64,000 bases of DNA. Source: Balneolaceae bacterium (GTDB lineage: Bacteria > Bacteroidota > Rhodothermia > Balneolales > Balneolaceae). Below, one piece after another: positions 59,652-64,000 of this stretch. The notes under the pieces are model-generated. The model worked only from the letters and a program-made list of their open reading frames with translations, made no database searches and was not told the DNA's origin. Position 1 is the first letter of the stretch. Each line of letters starts with the position of its first letter. Location of the stretch: positions 56,720-120,719 of the forward strand of contig JAXHMK010000007.1 of NCBI GenBank assembly GCA_034521495.1, read 5' to 3'. The position numbers and the translations under genes were made by a program.

Positions 59652-60302
59652 ATGAATAATAACAACAATTTATTTTGGGTTAGTTATTCAGATATTATGA
59701 CAAGCTTATTCTTTATAATGCTTGTCCTTTTTGTGATTACTGCTGGCTATTATTACAACAGATACCAAATAACTCAAGACAAACTAAACGAAATAAAGGC
59801 AATTGAAACGGCCTTAAGCTCCTTGGATAGAAGTTATTTCAATTTTGATGAAGAGAGTAAACGTTATCGTTTAAATATACCTGTGGAATTCAGCCCAAAC
59901 AATGCTAATATTTATGAACAAGAAGAACAAGTACTTGAGGAATTAAATCATGCAGGTAATGCATTATATAATAGATTAGACAGCCTTCTTCAGGTAAATG
60001 AGCAGACACATCTTTTATTGGTAATCGAAGGGAATACTCAACGCTCTGGTGGCAACCATAAACTTTATCCCGATATTGGATATAAATTAAGCTATAAAAG
60101 AGCTCTAGCATTATATAACTATTGGAAGAATGATAGTAAGTTAGATTTTAGAACATTAACAGATAAATATAGTAATCGGTTTGAGTTGATTATTGCCGGA
60201 AGTGGATATTTTGGTTTGAACCGGGAACCTGATGGATCACCCTTAAATCGCCGATTTACTTTGCAAATAACATCGAAGTATACTTTAGAAGCTACTAATT
60301 AA
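59652..60302 (+). CDS. ZorB/MotB/OmpA-like motor subunit
   Basis: 216 residues, intact. One helix near the start with WVSYSDIMTSLFFIMLVLFV: the aspartate (D14) is placed as the proton-binding Asp of MotB/ZorB. After a linker comes an OmpA/MotB-type peptidoglycan domain (VIEGNTQRSGGNHKLYPD, LSYKRALALYNYW, LIIAGSGYFGLNREPDG and LNRRFTLQI). Gene order ZorA-like then ZorB-like is that of Zorya and MotAB. No ZorC, ZorD or ZorE-like gene follows. Confidence 0.85.
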   Translation: MNNNNNLFWVSYSDIMTSLFFIMLVLFVITAGYYYNRYQITQDKLNEIKAIETALSSLDRSYFNFDEESKRYRLNIPVEFSPNNANIYEQEEQVLEELNHAGNALYNRLDSLLQVNEQTHLLLVIEGNTQRSGGNHKLYPDIGYKLSYKRALALYNYWKNDSKLDFRTLTDKYSNRFELIIAGSGYFGLNREPDGSPLNRRFTLQITSKYTLEATN

Positions 60303-60311
60303 GCTTTTGCC

Positions 60312-61065
60312 ATGTATAGACTTGTTCTAATATTAGTATTTGTTGGCATCTTTTTCACTGGCTGTTCGGGGTGTTCCGAATCTGGTATTAGGCATCAATC
60401 CACAAAAAATTTCGATGATGAGCCTTATAATAATGGTGGAAGAATAGCTACCCCATCGCAAACAGATCTAAATAGCTCAAATGAAAAAGAGCAGAATTTA
60501 TTAACTCAGAATGAGGGAGTCTCACTAAGTAATTTATACAGTGCCAGTAAATCTGCGGTATTTACAGTTTATACATCAGACAATGAAATGATATATCAAG
60601 GCTCAGGTTTTTTTGTTAGTATGAGGGATTAGCAGTCAGTAACTATCACATTTTCGAAGGAACATTCAGAGGGAATGAAATGATTTTGACTGAATCAGGT
60701 AACGAGTATAAAATTAGTAGGGTAATTGAACAGGACGAGGAACTTGACTACATCATATTTAAAGTAAGTGGTAGTTCTAACTTTAACACACTTAATATCG
60801 CAGAGTCCAGGCCAAAAATTGGTGAAGAGGTTTTTGCTATTGGAAATCCTAAAGGTTTAAGTCATTCTCTGTCAACAGGTATCATATCTTCATACAGGAG
60901 GGGCGTTTACTTCAAACAACAGCAGAAATTACTCACGGAAGCAGTGGCGGTGCTTTGCTAAATATGAGGGGAGAAGTTGTAGGGATTACAACCGGTGGAA
61001 TTGGTGAAGCTAATCTAAATTTTGCTATAAATATCAAAGAGTTAAAATTGGAAAGATATCTTTGA
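60312..61065 (+). pseudogene. Trypsin-like (HtrA-type) serine protease lipoprotein (two frameshifts)
   Basis: MYRLVLILVFVGIFFTGC at 60312 is a lipoprotein signal. With one G added in a GG run (about 60627) and one in the GGGG run at about 60900, the chain reads SGFFVSMRGLAVSNYHIFEG (catalytic His), EQDEELDYIIFKV (Asp) and TAEITHGSSGGALLN (Ser) and ends at TGA 61065. No PDZ domain; about 250 residues. Its location, anchored in the envelope and last of the packed operon, suggests an effector or a regulator of the envelope complex. Confidence 0.75.
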
Positions 61066-61092
61066 TAATATACTAACGAATAAGTCTTATTC

Positions 61093-61992
61093 ATGAACCG
61101 GATATCGAAAATAAAAGCTCTCTCTTTGATAGTAGTTGTTTTGGGGGTTTTGTATCTGGCTTACTCATTCCTTCCCAATAGTAGTGAACTACCTTCTTCA
61201 GGATTAATAAATGATCAATTAAAAGTGCATTTTATTGATGTGGGGCAAGGTGATGCAACGCTGCTTATGGGGCCTGATTTTACCGTTTTAGTAGATGCAG
61301 GACGACATGACAGAAATGATGTTGTTCCATATTTAAAAGAACAAAATGTTCAACAAATTGATCTTCTTATCGGAACTCATCCACATGCAGATCACATAGG
61401 TCAATTCCCACAAGTTTTAAATAATTTCTTAGTTAAAGAAGTATGGTTATCAGGTGAACTTCATACATCAAGAACATTCGAGAGAGCTATTGATGCCATC
61501 TTGGCAACAAGTGCTAAATATCATGAGCCAAGGACAAATGATAATTTTATGTTTGGTTCTTTAAAAGTGGAGATCCTGCATCCTTCAGAGTTAACTGGAG
61601 ATTTAAACAATGGATCAATAGCTTTCCGGGCAATATTTGGTGACATAATTTTTATGTTCACTGGAGATGCCGAATTTGACGCTGAACTTGAAATTGTTAA
61701 GAGTAGCCAAAATTTAAAATCACATATTTTGCAAATAGGTCATCATGGATCAAAAACATCATCTACAAGTCAATTCTTAAGAAAAGTTAGTCCAGAGTTA
61801 GCGGTATATTCAGCTGGATTGGAAAATGGATATGGACACCCACACCCAGAGATTATTGATAGAATGAATAGTCTAAATATTAAAATGTACGGCACAGATA
61901 TAAACGGCACAGTTGTACTAACTACTGATGGTAAAGTGTACCATATTGAATCACAAAATGAGCAGGAAGAAAGGGTTTATTATTCAGATTAA
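61093..61992 (+). CDS. ComEC/Rec2-type metallo-beta-lactamase hydrolase, membrane-anchored
   Basis: 299 residues, intact. An N-terminal helix (ALSLIVVVLGVLYLAY) anchors it, then the MBL fold: FIDVGQGDATLLM, metal motif THPHADHIG (H96, H98, D100, H101), FTGDAEFDAE, LQIGHHGSKTSS and YGHPHPEI. This is the soluble nuclease-like domain of ComEC without its channel. Members of this branch act as phosphodiesterases or nucleases. It starts 27 bases after the protease and may be part of the same unit. Confidence 0.88.
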   Translation: MNRISKIKALSLIVVVLGVLYLAYSFLPNSSELPSSGLINDQLKVHFIDVGQGDATLLMGPDFTVLVDAGRHDRNDVVPYLKEQNVQQIDLLIGTHPHADHIGQFPQVLNNFLVKEVWLSGELHTSRTFERAIDAILATSAKYHEPRTNDNFMFGSLKVEILHPSELTGDLNNGSIAFRAIFGDIIFMFTGDAEFDAELEIVKSSQNLKSHILQIGHHGSKTSSTSQFLRKVSPELAVYSAGLENGYGHPHPEIIDRMNSLNIKMYGTDINGTVVLTTDGKVYHIESQNEQEERVYYSD

Positions 61993-62052
61993 AAATTAGT
62001 TGATGAATTGAACTTGAGTAATTGAATTTAGAACATCCAAACAAATGAATAA

Positions 62053-62244
62053 ATGATAATCAAAGCGGTTATTGAAGATATTACAACAGAAGGTATCGTA
62101 ATTTTGCTTGGAGAAGAAGAAAAAGAAATTACTATTCACAAAGATAAACTTTGGCATATTTCCGATTACAAGGTTGGAGATTGGTTGGATGTTATTTTTG
62201 AAAAGGGAAAAATCACATCAGTACAATTAAACCGAAAGAACTGA
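62053..62244 (+). CDS. DUF3006-domain protein
   Basis: 63 residues (MIIKAVIEDITTEGIVILLG ... WLDVIFEKGKITSVQLN) of the DUF3006 type, a small beta barrel often encoded next to ComEC-like MBL proteins. The usual C-terminal helix appears in a neighbouring frame (DKVKKRVQEKMDML at about 62243-62282), so the true protein is probably about 80 residues with one break. Confidence 0.75.
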   Translation: MIIKAVIEDITTEGIVILLGEEEKEITIHKDKLWHISDYKVGDWLDVIFEKGKITSVQLNRKN

Positions 62245-62763
62245 TAAAGTTAAAAAGAGAGTTCAAGAGAAGATGGATATGTTAAGCAACGGGGCAGAAC
62301 TAAGTAATTGTGTCCTCAACAATTCCATTATAGACTTCCAGGAAAGTTTTCAATAACACTCATAACACGTTAAAAGATATTGAAATTATCAGTACAGACT
62401 ACTGGAATAAAATCGTGGATATACTTCAGAAAAACTGGGCTTGATTGATGGACAACCTGATGGCAGGGCTACTGTTTTTTTTATTACTGATGCATCTACT
62501 ATTTTTGACGAAATGGAGTTTGAATCATCAGAAGGAGCTAAAAAAGGCTTGTAGCATAATGATTTTAAGCGATATGAGGATGACCCATCTTATAAAAATT
62601 TTATTTTCCCGCCAAAACCACCATTTAAACCGCATTAGGACAATACCCGAAATATCTTCTTCAGGTAAGTATTGGAGATGATTACATATCCTTTTCGCAA
62701 ACGCAAACCCACATATCAAACGGCAGCTTATGTAAAAAAAAGTTCTTGACCCTAATAAGGTGA
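62245..62763 (+). other. Frame-disrupted unknown gene
   Basis: No frame stays open, but adjoining pieces on the plus strand read HNTLKDIEIISTDYWNKIVD, then LGLIDGQPDGRATVFFITDA, STIFDEMEFESSEGAKKGL, NDFKRYEDDPSYKNFIFPPK and PPFKPH. This looks like one small hydrophilic protein of about 130 residues broken two or three times. No homologue recognised. Confidence 0.4.
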
Positions 62764-63495
62764 TTAGAGGCCAAAAACTGTTAAAGTTGTTAGAGTTATG
62801 TACACCATAGTTGCAAAATCCGAATGGATAACCACCGAGCCTTTTTTATTTTCTGGAATTTGTTTCTGCTGGTTAATAGCTGTTGCAATATGAGGGGCTT
62901 GATTTATATGATTATTTGAATTTTGCAGAAATATAATTGCTACACCCAGACCGGTTGCAGCTCCGACAAGTCCGCCTCCTGGATTATCGGTCATGCTATA
63001 TGCAGTAATTGCAAAGAGTAATGACAGCCCACCACCGATAACAGCTCTACTCATTGGCGTATCATTCTCCAATGCTTTCCCAATTACAATAGGAAGTGTG
63101 GCCATACCGGTCGGACCGACATAGTCTTGCCCCGTTGGAAGCAATGAATAGTTATTGGTTACGCCTTTTTGCTCGGTATCTTGGAGTTCTTCTCCCTTAT
63201 TTGTCCCTAATTCGGCCTTATTCGGGTCATCTTCGGGTGGATTTGAGCGTTCCTCGTTGTTTTTCGGGCTCCAGCCACTTTCAATTAACAGAAAACTGGG
63301 TACATCGTAACCGAGAATTCGTCCAGAATCTGAAAATTCTGCCCATTCATTAACAGGATATCCGCCGCAACTGTAACATTTATGTGCTGCCTCCGATAAG
63401 GTAGCAGGGGCAACGTCAAGAATTTCTGCTAATTCGGCACCCGTTACCGTGGGTTTGCTTTTTTTATCTTTGATATCAAGGGTTTCTGTACTCAT
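62764..63495 (-). CDS. HTH-like/membrane protein of unknown function
   Basis: 243 residues. The N-terminus resembles a DNA-binding helix-turn-helix (TVTGAELAEILDVAPATLSE), with a CYSCGG pair; an acidic Pro/Asn linker follows, then hydrophobic helices (AVIGGGLSLLFAITAY and LVGAATGLGVAIIFL) and a final hydrophobic end (MVYITLTTLTVFGL). A DNA-binding head joined to a membrane tail hints at a membrane-tethered regulator or phage-type protein. It begins three bases after the end of the XRE gene on the same strand. Confidence 0.6.
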   Translation of the reverse strand: MSTETLDIKDKKSKPTVTGAELAEILDVAPATLSEAAHKCYSCGGYPVNEWAEFSDSGRILGYDVPSFLLIESGWSPKNNEERSNPPEDDPNKAELGTNKGEELQDTEQKGVTNNYSLLPTGQDYVGPTGMATLPIVIGKALENDTPMSRAVIGGGLSLLFAITAYSMTDNPGGGLVGAATGLGVAIIFLQNSNNHINQAPHIATAINQQKQIPENKKGSVVIHSDFATMVYITLTTLTVFGL

Positions 63496-63498
63496 GAT

Positions 63499-63777
63499 TT
63501 ATTCCTCGTTGTTGAATAGAAAGGCTAATAAGGCAAGAATGCCGCCCGTAAAAAGGGCTGTTCTTAGCTTTTCTATGAATTGTTGTTTTTGTTTTTCTGA
63601 GATTTCGTCCAGTCGTCGGTTTAGCTGAATCATTGCTGCAAGAGCAAAATCGTTGGGGCGGGCATTGCCACGCTCCCACTTAAGGACGGCCTGGGGTGTA
63701 ACCCCGAAATGCCGTCCGAATTCGGCCAAACTCCAACCGAGACGCTCTCTAAGTTCCCTGATATCTTCTGACAGCAT
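63499..63777 (-). CDS. XRE-family regulator with C-terminal membrane helix
   Basis: 92 residues. The N-terminal HTH is clear (LRERLGWSLAEFGRHFGV, then PQAVLKWERGNARPN). A helical linker and a hydrophobic C-terminus (ALFTGGILALLAFLF) follow, so the protein may sit in the membrane. It and the 62764 gene share this design and form one operon. It could control the divergent or adjacent plus-strand genes. The 223 bases to the window end show no gene. Confidence 0.8.
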   Translation of the reverse strand: MLSEDIRELRERLGWSLAEFGRHFGVTPQAVLKWERGNARPNDFALAAMIQLNRRLDEISEKQKQQFIEKLRTALFTGGILALLAFLFNNEE

Positions 63778-64000
63778 GGGTGAAATTAACCTAATTAGGG
63801 GAGGAATGTCAACTTTGTTATTAACTTAGTTAAAATCAAGTCTATTAGAAGAGAAAAAATGATACACGTATCCAAATAAGGGTAGATAGCCAAAATTTTC
63901 TTAAGAACTATCTTGATAGAACAATGTGGTAGTGAGCCAGTCCTTCGAGTTCATTTGGAATGATAAGTAATAAGCTCCCTATTCAAAAAACCTTTTAAAT

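Noticed and set aside
58108..61065. A standard Zorya system (types I-III)
   Set aside because: No ZorC, ZorD helicase or ZorE nuclease-like gene is visible nearby; only the ZorAB-like base is shared.
61093..61992. A competence ComEC gene
   Set aside because: Only the soluble hydrolase domain is present; the channel helices and the OB-fold part of ComEC are missing.
1..64000. CRISPR arrays or rRNA genes
   Set aside because: No regularly spaced direct repeats with unique spacers and no rRNA-like sequence were seen on reading through the window.

Overview
The window looks like a chromosome segment of a Bacteroidota/Balneolota-type marine or halophilic bacterium (inference). The signs are moderate-to-low GC, an LptD-like outer-membrane protein, a ROK kinase, a DUF1080 lipoprotein-style hydrolase, S9 peptidases, a Tat-type Gfo/Idh oxidoreductase, and mobile-element genes of the VirE_N/DUF5906 kind typical of that group.

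Bases 1-29,230 are ordinary core genome and the reading frames there are clean. In order they hold: lptD, a ROK kinase, an FtsB/DivIC-like protein, an exported PLD-nuclease-HhH fusion, a GH10 xylanase, tRNA-Lys, a HIT protein, aroQ, a polysaccharide flippase, recN, a rhodanese, a flavodoxin, a cytidylate-kinase-like protein, a Gfo/Idh oxidoreductase, a zinc-finger/PRiA4_ORF3-like protein, a YdiJ-type FAD/Fe-S oxidoreductase, a broken PIN toxin with its antitoxin, lhgO, a TlpA-like lipoprotein, ahcY, yceI, a DUF1080 protein, an S9 peptidase and tRNA-Arg. Several clusters of small palindromes lie between these genes. The two 2-hydroxyacid enzymes (FAD/Fe-S and LhgO) sit close together and may handle opposite enantiomers of 2-hydroxyglutarate.

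At tRNA-Arg (29,155-29,228) an integrative element begins. A tyrosine integrase lies immediately downstream, followed by small unknown genes, an excisionase-like HTH gene, a DUF5906 primase-helicase and a VirE_N/BT4734-type replication protein (to about 34.3 kb). A defence block follows on the minus strand: a type I restriction-modification locus in the order hsdM-hsdS-(AAA_13 ATPase)-hsdR (34.4-42.7 kb), then McrC and McrB with an EVE-like domain (42.9-46.5 kb). I found no second copy of the tRNA end, so the element probably runs past the window.

From 47.1 to about 61 kb, on the plus strand, lies a tightly packed and unusual operon: a von Willebrand A-like lipoprotein, a small membrane protein, a tubulin-like GTPase, a large protein ending in an Hsp70/actin-like ATPase, a lipoprotein with a coiled coil, a ZorA/MotA-like proton-channel protein with a long coiled-coil tail, a ZorB/MotB/OmpA-like partner and a trypsin-like protease lipoprotein. 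A ComEC-type metallo-beta-lactamase hydrolase and a DUF3006 protein follow. This is the best candidate for an undescribed system: a proton-motive motor pair combined with two nucleotide-driven cytoskeletal folds and a surface sensor and protease. Two insertion sequences (IS1380-type and a second DDE element) have landed in the tubulin-like gene; removing them with one target duplication each rejoins the protein.

From about 31.5 kb onwards most genes carry single-base frameshifts, and every one I traced at base level lies in or next to a short homopolymer, while the protein sequence on both sides is well conserved. This looks more like uncorrected sequencing indels in a low-coverage island than like true decay, so genes called 'pseudogene' here may be intact in the organism. 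The window ends with a pair of minus-strand DNA-binding/membrane proteins.
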